Source: Chitinophagaceae bacterium
GTDB taxonomy: Bacteria; Bacteroidota; Bacteroidia; Chitinophagales; Chitinophagaceae
NCBI GenBank assembly: GCA_025455205.1
Contig: JALOMZ010000155.1
Location: forward strand, 1-5,673
DNA: 5,673 nucleotides
Reading direction: 5' to 3'
Shown piece after piece: positions 1 through 5,673 of this stretch; the stretch's first letter is position 1; each line of letters starts with the position of its first letter. Under the pieces are notes generated by a model that made no database searches, was not told the DNA's origin, and worked only from the letters and a program-made list of their open reading frames with translations. Made by a program: the position numbers and the translations under genes.

Positions 1-362
1 ACCTGCATGCTGCTGGACGCATATACATGTATTTCCTCTAACACGGCATCCTTATTCGGATGGTATAACTTGTTGCCCGACTTCCACGATACATACTGCT
101 GATGCTGCTTCGGAACAGCAGCGAGGGTACCCGTGAGCTGAAGCCGGGTGGTATCCAGGCGGGCATTGTTCAGCAGAAAGGCCTGGTCGCCCATGTGCAA
201 CAGCATCTTCCGGTCGGGATACATTTTCAGCACATCCACCTTATGCGCGTTGGAAGTAACATCCTGCTGCACAACACGGTAATAGTTACAGCCCGTAATG
301 GATGAGCAAAGGATGACCATGAGGATTGCCATGCCAAAACGAGGAAGCAGCGTATACTTCAT
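1..362 (-). CDS. Lipoprotein of unknown function, paralogue of the 545-residue lipoprotein (C-terminal part cut by window edge)
   Basis: The first 120 codons of a gene that runs off the left edge. The ATG at 360-362 is preceded by AGGTGT, a modest ribosome-binding match, and the next in-frame upstream codons include a stop (TAG). The N-terminus is a lipoprotein signal peptide: a basic start (MKYTLLPRFG), a hydrophobic stretch (MAILMVIL), and the lipobox ITGC with the lipidated Cys at residue 25. Residues 24-114 align without gaps to the lipoprotein encoded at 1691-3328, with about 42 of 91 identical by eye. Shared blocks include GCNYY directly at the lipid anchor, DQ.FLL, L.GTL..VP, and a region ending in HVY. 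The residues after the Cys (NYYRVVQQ) lack the acidic export signal known from some Bacteroidota surface lipoproteins, so a periplasm-facing location is plausible. It starts 37 bases after the radical SAM gene and is probably in the same operon. I do not recognise a function, and the window does not show whether it has the paralogue's C-terminal modules. Confidence 0.85.
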   Translation of the reverse strand, partial: MKYTLLPRFGMAILMVILCSSITGCNYYRVVQQDVTSNAHKVDVLKMYPDRKMLLHMGDQAFLLNNARLDTTRLQLTGTLAAVPKQHQQYVSWKSGNKLYHPNKDAVLEEIHVYASSSMQ

Positions 363-399
363 ACACCTATGATTTGGGTGTCATGAAAGAAAGATCCCT

Positions 400-1689
400 T
401 CATGTACCGGCAGATGCAAAAGATTCAGCCCTGAGGGTATGGGAAGCTGCATCCTCCTGCAATGCAGGGTACAATGGACATCCGGTGATCCGACTGCGCA
501 AACCTGCCGGTTGTGCCAGCCATTCCTGTACCCGGAAGTCGTGCGAGTGGCAGAAGGGACAGCTCTGCACCATGCCAGCTGAATCGATATAGCAGCTTCG
601 GTTGCCACCCATCATACACCCTACCTGCCGCTGGTGAAAACCGTGATACACCAGCGGAATGGCATCCTGGTAAGTTGGATCATGGTTCATGCGCAGGTAG
701 AAATGTTCCAGCAATTGCTGCTGATCGGCCGTCAGTTCCACCTCCTTGTGCGCATAGTGACCGGCGGCACGGGCTTCGAGCAGCTGCACAAAATCGGCGC
801 CCCATTCTGGTGCGTGGCGTATATAGGCCTCCAGAAAGGCATCGTGGCAGTTTTCGCGGGTGATGCATACAGAGGCAGCCGTGACCAGTCCTGCGGCCCG
901 GGCATAGCGCAGGGCCGCCACGGCATTATAGAATGCCCCAGGGTAATGCCGGAACGCGTCGTGCAAAGCAGCGTCATAATGATCAATACTCACGATGATG
1001 CCTGAGAGCCCCGCCTCTTTGAGTGCTTTGGCCTTTTCGACCGTGAAGCCGAATCCGGATGTGAACATCCACCATGATGTACTGCCATTGCCATGGCGCA
1101 GCAATTGCAGCATCTCGTTGTAGCGTACCATGGGTTCGCCGCCGCTGAGGGATACCTGCCCCAGTCCTTCAGCCTGCAGCTGATCGAGCATGCTTTCCAG
1201 CTCTGGTCGGGTGTAGGTTTCCGGCTTGTTGAGGTTGTCCCATTCAAAGCAGTGTTCGCATTGCAGCGGGCAGTGGGTGGTGATGGCAAAGGTGAGTTGC
1301 TGCAGCTGGTTCACCGGGCCCTTATGCGGCAGTATGTGATTGAATTCTGAAAGCACAAAGCGGTCAAAGTTGGAAGAAGGGTAGGGTGGCAGGTACATGC
1401 TCAGCCAGTATTTACCATCCCGGTAAACCACTTTGCGCTCGCCGCTCTGGCCATACATTTTTTCCTTGAGTTGCTGTAATGCCCGCACTACATACATGGT
1501 TTTGGAAACCGACCGGTATTGGCGCAGGGCAAGCCAGAGCACACGCAGCTTCATGCGCCTTTGTATCCATTGCTGATGGGCACGGCTCAGGCCAGGTGCC
1601 AACGGCAGGGGTGGAAGGTCGGGCTCCGTTCGGCGCCGGCTGCCGCCCGTTGCGGCTGGTGCATTCAGTATTTGTTCGGAAAGGGTCAT
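400..1689 (-). CDS. Radical SAM protein with C-terminal SPASM/twitch-like cysteine region
   Basis: A 429-residue enzyme of the radical S-adenosylmethionine superfamily. The cluster motif CxxxCxxC is C140, C144, C147 (THCPLQCEHCFEWDN), whose Cys residues bind the 4Fe-4S cluster that cleaves SAM. A GGEP motif at 183-186 contacts the SAM amino group in this superfamily, and SIDHYD at 234-239 fits a later barrel strand. The C-terminus has five more cysteines (C358, C366, C377, C380, C404). C358-x13-G372-x4-C377 matches the start of a SPASM or twitch domain, so at least one auxiliary Fe-S cluster is likely. Residues 1-125 are an extension before the barrel: a Pro-rich start, a basic segment around 40-75, then KVVYRDGKYW. 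The protein has no signal peptide and should be cytoplasmic. Its ATG lies one base after the TAA of the upstream lipoprotein gene, so the two are probably translationally coupled. Family relatives modify peptides, proteins or small molecules. The substrate here is unknown, and the flanking paralogous lipoproteins are the only clue. Confidence 0.9.
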   Translation of the reverse strand: MTLSEQILNAPAATGGSRRRTEPDLPPLPLAPGLSRAHQQWIQRRMKLRVLWLALRQYRSVSKTMYVVRALQQLKEKMYGQSGERKVVYRDGKYWLSMYLPPYPSSNFDRFVLSEFNHILPHKGPVNQLQQLTFAITTHCPLQCEHCFEWDNLNKPETYTRPELESMLDQLQAEGLGQVSLSGGEPMVRYNEMLQLLRHGNGSTSWWMFTSGFGFTVEKAKALKEAGLSGIIVSIDHYDAALHDAFRHYPGAFYNAVAALRYARAAGLVTAASVCITRENCHDAFLEAYIRHAPEWGADFVQLLEARAAGHYAHKEVELTADQQQLLEHFYLRMNHDPTYQDAIPLVYHGFHQRQVGCMMGGNRSCYIDSAGMVQSCPFCHSHDFRVQEWLAQPAGLRSRITGCPLYPALQEDAASHTLRAESFASAGT

Positions 1690-1690
1690 C

Positions 1691-3328
1691 TTATTGGGTT
1701 TTGGCCAGGCGGGCCTGTTGCATCAGGGATTGATAATGTTCCAGGCTGTAGGCGGTATAGGCGCCATCCTGCCGGAAGCGTTGCAGAAATGGCAGGTCGG
1801 GGGCACCACTGTAATCACGTATCGGCTCATAGTAGCCGCGGGTATGCAAAACGGCAGCATGATGTGTCCAGGAGGAAATGCCTGACTGGCCTTTGTATTC
1901 CAGGTAGGCCCTGTTGCCTATATCGGGTTGCTCCAGGTAACGGCCATCGGGCTGCAGCAGCAGGGGCAGCACATCCTGCCCCTTTTCATCCACCGCGCGG
2001 ATGGGGGATTGTTTGGTGATGCGGGTGGCATCGGCGGGTGCAGCCAGGGCCAGGGTGGCTTTGTCAATTTCCCAGAACATGAAACCGGTGCTCAGCTGCA
2101 GTTCCACGGGTCCCTGCATACCAGGGAGCGGAATGGCCAGTTCGCGGTTCATCAATGGGCCCACACTGGGCAGTTGTGCCAGCGGTTGCCACTGACCATC
2201 CTGTTTGATGTGGATGGTGAGGGGAATATGTTGCGCCTGTTGCCAGGCCATCAGCTGGCTGGCAGGCATGGCTGATTGCTCCTGGCGCCATTGGTTGAAA
2301 TAAGTGCCGAAGTGTTTGGTGAATTCACCATGCAGGTAATCGAGCCAGTAGGCATTGCGCAGCTGCAGCACCAGGCTGTAGGAACCCTTTTCACCGGGGG
2401 ATGCATACTGCAGGTGCAGCTGGTTCACCCCGGTGGTTGCCGTGGTGTCGTTGAAACTGCATGGAAGCTTGTCTGTTTTGCTCACCAAGGGCAGCACATC
2501 CTTATGGTTGTTCAGGCTGGCCCTGGAGGGAAGCCACTCACGTGTAATCACCGCAATGCCGCCATCCTGCGTGGGCACCACCCGTTCACCGCTGCGGTAG
2601 CCTATCCACCACAGATCGGCCATATCGGTGTATTGGCGCTCCTTCAGTTCATTGCTGATGCAGAGGCTTATGGGCTCGCCCGCCCTGGCAGCGGGCAGCA
2701 ACATGTAATCATCGCGCGCCAGTGCAGGATAGACGGCACCACCAAAGCTTTCGCCCTGCAGTTGCCAGGCTTCGCCATCGTATACACTCACGAAGGGGCA
2801 GGAACTTTTGGTGGCTGCTGCAATAATGCCTATCAGCAGCAGGGTGCCGGCCGTAACACCTGCTGCAGCCAGTATGGTGTTGGTGGTGCTTCGATTGCTG
2901 TCGCGTTCAATCACTTCTATCTTCTGCACGTCTTTAGCCGCAATGGTCACCTCATCGCCTGAACTCAGTTGCCGGTCCATCTGCGTATACACGTGTACCT
3001 CATGCAGCACAGCGGGCTGTTTGGGTTCGTAGGTATACTTTTGTCGCTTATCACTCAGGTATTGCAGGTTTTCCGGCGGCACGCGGTTGAGGGTGCCGCT
3101 CAGCTGTTCGTTGGCGATGTCTACATGTACTTTCTCCAGCAGGAAGTGTTGGTCGTTCACATGGAGGATCATGGTACGGTCTTGTTGCTGCTGCAGCACG
3201 GCTACTTTTTCTTTAGACGTGGGCGTATTTTGCTGAATGGGCTTGTAATAGTTGCAGCCCAGCAGCATGAGCAGCAGTACCATCCAGCGCAGCCGGCGGT
3301 TATACAGAGGGAGTTGTATGGTTGTCAT
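1691..3328 (-). CDS. Large lipoprotein of unknown function with internal hydrophobic segment
   Basis: 545 residues from the ATG at 3326-3328. I chose this start because it gives a complete lipoprotein signal: MTTIQLPLYNRRLRW, a hydrophobic run (MVLLLML), and lipobox LLGC with Cys25 as lipid anchor. The frame stays open for 22 more codons upstream, but that extension would bury the signal. Residues 24-114 match the partial lipoprotein at 1-362 without gaps. Further along, an acidic-basic stretch (VQKIEVIERDSNRS, 134-147) leads into a strongly hydrophobic segment at about 151-173 that resembles a transmembrane helix. A conspicuous module follows at 177-210: CPFVSVYDGEAW, then GESFGGAVYPALARDDYMLL. 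The rest is mixed beta-rich sequence with no domain I can name, ending near GYYEPIRDYSGAPDLPF and a polar tail. The residues after Cys25 lack an acidic surface-export signal. It is likely the first gene of an operon with the radical SAM gene and the second lipoprotein. No function is assigned. Confidence 0.88.
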   Translation of the reverse strand: MTTIQLPLYNRRLRWMVLLLMLLGCNYYKPIQQNTPTSKEKVAVLQQQQDRTMILHVNDQHFLLEKVHVDIANEQLSGTLNRVPPENLQYLSDKRQKYTYEPKQPAVLHEVHVYTQMDRQLSSGDEVTIAAKDVQKIEVIERDSNRSTTNTILAAAGVTAGTLLLIGIIAAATKSSCPFVSVYDGEAWQLQGESFGGAVYPALARDDYMLLPAARAGEPISLCISNELKERQYTDMADLWWIGYRSGERVVPTQDGGIAVITREWLPSRASLNNHKDVLPLVSKTDKLPCSFNDTTATTGVNQLHLQYASPGEKGSYSLVLQLRNAYWLDYLHGEFTKHFGTYFNQWRQEQSAMPASQLMAWQQAQHIPLTIHIKQDGQWQPLAQLPSVGPLMNRELAIPLPGMQGPVELQLSTGFMFWEIDKATLALAAPADATRITKQSPIRAVDEKGQDVLPLLLQPDGRYLEQPDIGNRAYLEYKGQSGISSWTHHAAVLHTRGYYEPIRDYSGAPDLPFLQRFRQDGAYTAYSLEHYQSLMQQARLAKTQ

Positions 3329-3412
3329 GGCTAAAGCAATTGAAAGGTCCTCAATACATTGCCTGCTTCGCCTGATTGATGCCTGCGCCCGCAAAGGGCT
3401 TTGGGTTCCTCT

Positions 3413-3444
3413 TAAATATACGATGAAATGGCGGCATAATCAAT
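3413..3444 (-). promoter_or_regulatory. Candidate Bacteroidota-type promoter for the lipoprotein/radical SAM operon
   Basis: On the minus strand, ATTG (3441-3444) is followed after exactly 20 bases by TATATTTA (3413-3420). This fits the Bacteroidota sigma factor pattern of TTTG near -33 and TAnnTTTG near -7, with one mismatch in each box. Transcription would begin around 3405-3408 and leave a leader of roughly 80 bases before the ATG at 3328. The leader contains GAGG about 17 bases from the start codon, too far for a normal ribosome-binding site. The call rests on pattern and position only. Confidence 0.4.
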
Positions 3445-3563
3445 GATAGCCAGGCAAGCAGCAAACAGCTGGTCTAAACAAAGTAATAAACTGCAACAGG
3501 TGTGCCCGGGAAACTACACACTTATGCAAGCCGGGGAAATCATGATGCTGAGCCAGCCATGGC

Positions 3564-5543
3564 TTATTGTTTTTGCTGAAGACTTTTTTCCAGTTTTTCC
3601 AGGCGGGCTTTCAGCAGGTCATTCTCGGCTTTCAATTCCTTCATTGCTTCCACCAGCACGGCCGTTACCTCAGCATAGTTGATGCCTTTGTACCCATCGG
3701 CCGGGTTGGTAAATGACAGTTCGGGAAATACTTTTTCAAACTCCTGTGCCACAAAGCCAATGCGGCGGCCCATCTGCGGATTGTCTTTCCATAAAAAGCT
3801 TACGCCCTGCAGACGCAGCACCTTATCAAGGCTGTTTTGCAAGGGCTGTATACCAGTTTTCAGCCGTGCATCGGAAGTGGAAATAGTTAGTGTACCATCA
3901 GCCTTGCGGTTAACCGGCCCGGCATAATCCGTGGAAGCCATCACGCGAAACCGACCGTTGCCGGCTACGTCAAGCATTTGGGTGGGGCTGGTAGTACCAA
4001 TGCCCAGATCACCGCTGTTGATGTAGGATACACCTTCACCCCTGAACAGAATAGTATTACTAAGATCGGCTTTATAAATTTGGATGCCACCGCTGCCATC
4101 GCTGTTCTGCCGAAGAATCACTTTGTTTTCGCCGGAGGAATTTCTGAAGGCGGCGATGCCGGTGCTGGTGGTACCAGCCGCTAGAACCACCAGGCGGTAT
4201 TCTGGTTCAAGCGTCCCGATACCAACATTCCCATTCACATAGAATCTGCCGCCGGAAAAGGTTCCGGAATGGCCATTTGGAGAGGATACACTTGCATATA
4301 TGCCTGTTGTGTACCCAGTTGGATGACTATTGACTGCAGTTAAACCTGTGCCGGACTCACCATCAGACTCGGCCATGATGCCAGAATTGCCCCTTCCATA
4401 AATACCAAATCCCGAGGATGAATAAGATCTTCCCCAAACAGCAACGGTGCTGCCGGTTGTGGATGTTGCCTCTGCAAACACAGCTTTGCCATTGTTTGAC
4501 CGGGTTATTCCACGCACTCCGTAGTTGATGCCTGTTGTGGCTAAGGCTTCCCCGTATACACCAGTACCTTCAGGAGAAGCTGCTTTGCTATATACTCCAT
4601 AGGTATCGCCTGTTAGAGAGTAGGATTCCGCGAGCAAACCATATCCTTCAGACGACGCGTTTCTGGCAAAGACACCACAACCAAGTCCGGATGCACCCGG
4701 ATAACTTCCCAGAACCCCACTGCCCTGTGCAGTATGACTGATTCCAACCACCCCGGTATTCCCTTCTGAGCGAATTCCAATTCCCTCTGTATTAACCACT
4801 TTGAATGCCTGAAGATTATAGGTAACGGTATTACTGTATGGCAACACAAGGCCATCAGGCGCTGGCGTTTGCCAGGAAGCCAGCCCATTGGCATCGGAGG
4901 TGAGTACTTTTCCGGTACCAGGTGTTCCCCCTGATAATTTGATCTGGCCTGCCACCTCAAGAGATGAACCAGGAGTGGCTGTTCCGATCCCAATGTTACC
5001 GTTTTTAAGAACGGTGAATGCGTTTGCTCTGGCTGAAGCAGAACTACCGTTACCTATTTCAAATATGGGATCTGTTTCAACCCAACTGGCCGGAGATCCG
5101 CTGCCTACATTCCAGATGCCAAAAGCTGCACTTGCGTAAGCACCTGCCAGTGTATGGGCACCAATTGCGATGGCATTTGATCCGGATGCAGTGGATGCAT
5201 TTCCCATTGCCACCGACATATCACCTGATGCTCTTGTGCCAAATCCCATCGCCACAGAATAATCCCCGATATTTCCTGCATCCCATTGGTCTCCGCTTAC
5301 ATAGCCCACCCTGAAGGCAACTTTGTCGGGGTACCACATCATGCGTGTACCTTGTCCGGAAACCGGAGGATTACCTGGATTGGATAATTTGTACTGCCCG
5401 GTAAATAATACGTTGCCCTCCCCCGTACCTGTGCCATGTATATGCAGCAACGCTGCAGGCGAAGCAGTTCCAATACCGATATTTTGCGCCCACGCGGCAC
5501 CGGAAAATCCGATCACCGCCATAGTTATCAGCAGCTTGCGCAT
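3564..5543 (-). CDS. Secreted tail-fibre-like protein with YadA-type head repeats and C-terminal S74 chaperone domain
   Basis: 659 residues from the ATG at 5541-5543. This start gives a clean Sec signal peptide, MRKLLITMAVIGFSGAAWA, with likely cleavage before Gln20. A TTG nine codons upstream would only add a polar tail. Four copies of a motif like 'NIGIGTASPAALLHIHG' occur at 21-37, 183-199, 439-455 and 512-528. Residues 93-142 are 14-residue YadA-head-like repeats, and 253-424 are alternating 14- and 12-residue Gly-rich units. Residues 557-659 match the intramolecular chaperone domain of phage endosialidases and tail spikes (Peptidase_S74): SDARLK, then IGFVAQEFEKVFPEL, INYAEV, and a terminal coiled coil. 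In that family the domain drives trimerisation and is cut off beside a conserved Ser-Asp, here S557-D558. I infer an elongated homotrimeric fibre, secreted or on the cell surface. It is probably a bacterial protein and not a prophage part, since it has a Sec signal and no phage neighbours. Its ligand is unknown. It is followed by a 235-base intergenic gap and is probably transcribed separately. Confidence 0.88.
   Translation of the reverse strand: MRKLLITMAVIGFSGAAWAQNIGIGTASPAALLHIHGTGTGEGNVLFTGQYKLSNPGNPPVSGQGTRMMWYPDKVAFRVGYVSGDQWDAGNIGDYSVAMGFGTRASGDMSVAMGNASTASGSNAIAIGAHTLAGAYASAAFGIWNVGSGSPASWVETDPIFEIGNGSSASARANAFTVLKNGNIGIGTATPGSSLEVAGQIKLSGGTPGTGKVLTSDANGLASWQTPAPDGLVLPYSNTVTYNLQAFKVVNTEGIGIRSEGNTGVVGISHTAQGSGVLGSYPGASGLGCGVFARNASSEGYGLLAESYSLTGDTYGVYSKAASPEGTGVYGEALATTGINYGVRGITRSNNGKAVFAEATSTTGSTVAVWGRSYSSSGFGIYGRGNSGIMAESDGESGTGLTAVNSHPTGYTTGIYASVSSPNGHSGTFSGGRFYVNGNVGIGTLEPEYRLVVLAAGTTSTGIAAFRNSSGENKVILRQNSDGSGGIQIYKADLSNTILFRGEGVSYINSGDLGIGTTSPTQMLDVAGNGRFRVMASTDYAGPVNRKADGTLTISTSDARLKTGIQPLQNSLDKVLRLQGVSFLWKDNPQMGRRIGFVAQEFEKVFPELSFTNPADGYKGINYAEVTAVLVEAMKELKAENDLLKARLEKLEKSLQQKQ
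3567..3875 (-). other. C-terminal S74 intramolecular chaperone domain of the fibre protein
   Basis: This encodes residues 557-659. It starts at the SDARLK motif, continues through IGFVAQEFEKVFPEL and NYAEVTAVLVEAMKELKAEN, and ends in a Leu/Lys/Glu-rich coiled coil. The roughly 100-residue length is normal for the family. The Ser-Asp pair and following Lys are intact, so autocleavage releasing this domain is plausible but not shown. Confidence 0.8.
4272..4787 (-). repeat. Array of alternating 14- and 12-residue Gly-rich units in the fibre protein
   Basis: This encodes residues 253-424 of the fibre protein. Most units begin with x-G-[VIL] and end near Gly. Unit lengths in order are 10, 12, 14, 12, 14, 12, 14, 12, 14, 12, 10, 10, 14, 12. 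Examples are YGLLAESYSLTGDT (301-314), YGVYSKAASPEG (315-326), TGVYGEALATTGIN (327-340) and YGVRGITRSNNG (341-352). The regular 26-residue double unit points to a beta-solenoid or trimeric beta-roll in which each pair makes one structural turn. The DNA copies are diverged, so this is not a recent tandem expansion. Confidence 0.7.
5118..5267 (-). repeat. YadA-head-like 14-residue repeats in the fibre protein
   Basis: This encodes residues 93-142 of the fibre protein. GDYSVAMGFGTRAS and GDMSVAMGNASTAS are consecutive 14-residue units, followed by a diverged third, GSNAIAIGAHTLAG. The pattern (small residue)-x-A-[MI]-G spaced by 14 is that of the left-handed beta-roll in the heads of YadA-type trimeric adhesins. 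This supports a trimeric, surface-exposed stalk or head. Confidence 0.75.
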
Positions 5544-5611
5544 AACCCATTGATTTATTTTGTTATACAAATCAGGGTACGCCCGCCAGCCTATTTACGC
5601 AGCAACCGTTC

Positions 5612-5673
5612 ATGCCCAAAAACTACCTGTACCGGCTGCGCACCAATGCTTATAAGCTACTGAAAGAAAGCCG
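5612..5673 (+). CDS. Possible N-terminus of a divergent gene, cut by the right window edge
   Basis: A plus-strand frame starting at the ATG at 5612-5614 stays open to the window end. It begins MPKNYLYRLRTNAY and continues Lys/Leu-rich, with codons like those of the neighbouring genes (CTG, CGG, AAA, AAC, TAC). The start lies 68 bases from the fibre start on the other strand, a normal divergent spacing. There is no clear ribosome-binding site. With about 20 residues visible no family can be named. A minus-strand frame is also open through 5613-5673 and stops at TGA (5610-5612), so this could instead be the tail of another gene. Confidence 0.4.
   Translation, partial: MPKNYLYRLRTNAYKLLKES
5618..5647 (-). 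promoter_or_regulatory. Weak candidate promoter for the fibre gene
   Basis: On the minus strand, ATTG (5644-5647) is followed after 18 bases by TAGTTTTT (5618-5625), a near match to TAnnTTTG. The leader to the ATG at 5543 would be about 65-70 bases. It would lie inside the first codons of the possible divergent gene at 5612, which is unusual and lowers confidence. Confidence 0.2.

Noticed and set aside
2276..2962. 228-codon plus-strand open frame
   Set aside because: It lies fully antisense to the lipoprotein gene, has an unlikely composition with no domain, and is explained by the GC-rich coding frame opposite.
3329..3394. 22-codon N-terminal extension of the large lipoprotein
   Set aside because: It would put a polar, Arg-rich stretch before the signal peptide. 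The start at 3328 gives a lipoprotein signal with Cys25, exactly like the paralogue.
3351..3437. 28-residue minus-strand frame (starts MPPFHRIFKRN) just before the operon, considered as a RiPP precursor for the radical SAM enzyme
   Set aside because: It has no ribosome-binding site, no Cys and no leader-like pattern, and it overlaps the better-supported promoter, whose predicted transcript would start inside it.
3500..3521. GTGTG/CACAC inverted repeat with a 12-base loop, considered as terminator of the fibre gene
   Set aside because: The stem has only five pairs and no T-run follows on the minus strand.
3505..3535. CCCGG (3505-3509) and CCGGG (3531-3535) inverted repeat
   Set aside because: A short stem with a 21-base loop and no T-tract, within chance expectation.
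3555..3564. 10-base perfect palindrome AGCCATGGCT at the fibre stop codon
   Set aside because: It is isolated, short, and has no second copy near a promoter, so operator function is unsupported.
4272..4787. Variable region of a diversity-generating retroelement
   Set aside because: There is no reverse transcriptase, no template repeat, and no adenine-biased duplicated copy in the window.
4613..4993. 126-codon minus-strand frame inside the fibre gene
   Set aside because: It is in another frame within the repeat region of a well-supported gene and shows no recognisable protein features.
5544..5570. TTG start nine codons upstream of the fibre protein ATG
   Set aside because: The extension is polar and the ATG at 5543 gives a textbook signal peptide.

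Overview
The window looks like a chromosomal segment of a Bacteroidota bacterium, most likely a fairly GC-rich member related to Chitinophagaceae. This is inferred, not proven. The signs are lipoproteins with a classical lipobox, starts with weak or no Shine-Dalgarno sequence, a Bacteroidota-style promoter (TTG, about 20 bases, TAnnTTTR), and a secreted tail-fibre-like protein with 'GIGT..P...L.V.G' repeats and a C-terminal S74 chaperone domain, a type common in this phylum.

Layout. All three complete genes and the left-edge partial gene lie on the minus strand, so transcription runs right to left. At the far right (5612-5673) a short plus-strand reading frame may be the start of a divergent gene. 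Next is a 659-residue secreted fibre-like protein (3564-5543) containing YadA-type head repeats, a central array of alternating 14- and 12-residue Gly-rich units, and a C-terminal self-processing chaperone domain of the phage tail-spike type. A 235-base intergenic region (3329-3563) carries a credible promoter for the following genes. Those are a 545-residue lipoprotein (1691-3328), a 429-residue radical SAM protein with extra C-terminal cysteines (400-1689), and a second lipoprotein cut by the left window edge (1-362).

The last three genes probably form one operon. The first two are separated by one base (TAAGATG) and the third starts 37 bases later. The two lipoproteins are paralogues: their first 91 residues from the Gly-Cys of the lipobox align without a gap, with about 42 identities counted by eye. 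A radical SAM enzyme sandwiched between two paralogous lipoproteins of unknown function is the most unusual arrangement here. The lipoproteins could be its substrates, or partners in an envelope-associated process, but nothing in the window shows the reaction.

No tRNA, rRNA, CRISPR array, insertion sequence or integrase gene is visible. The many other open frames are shadows of these genes.
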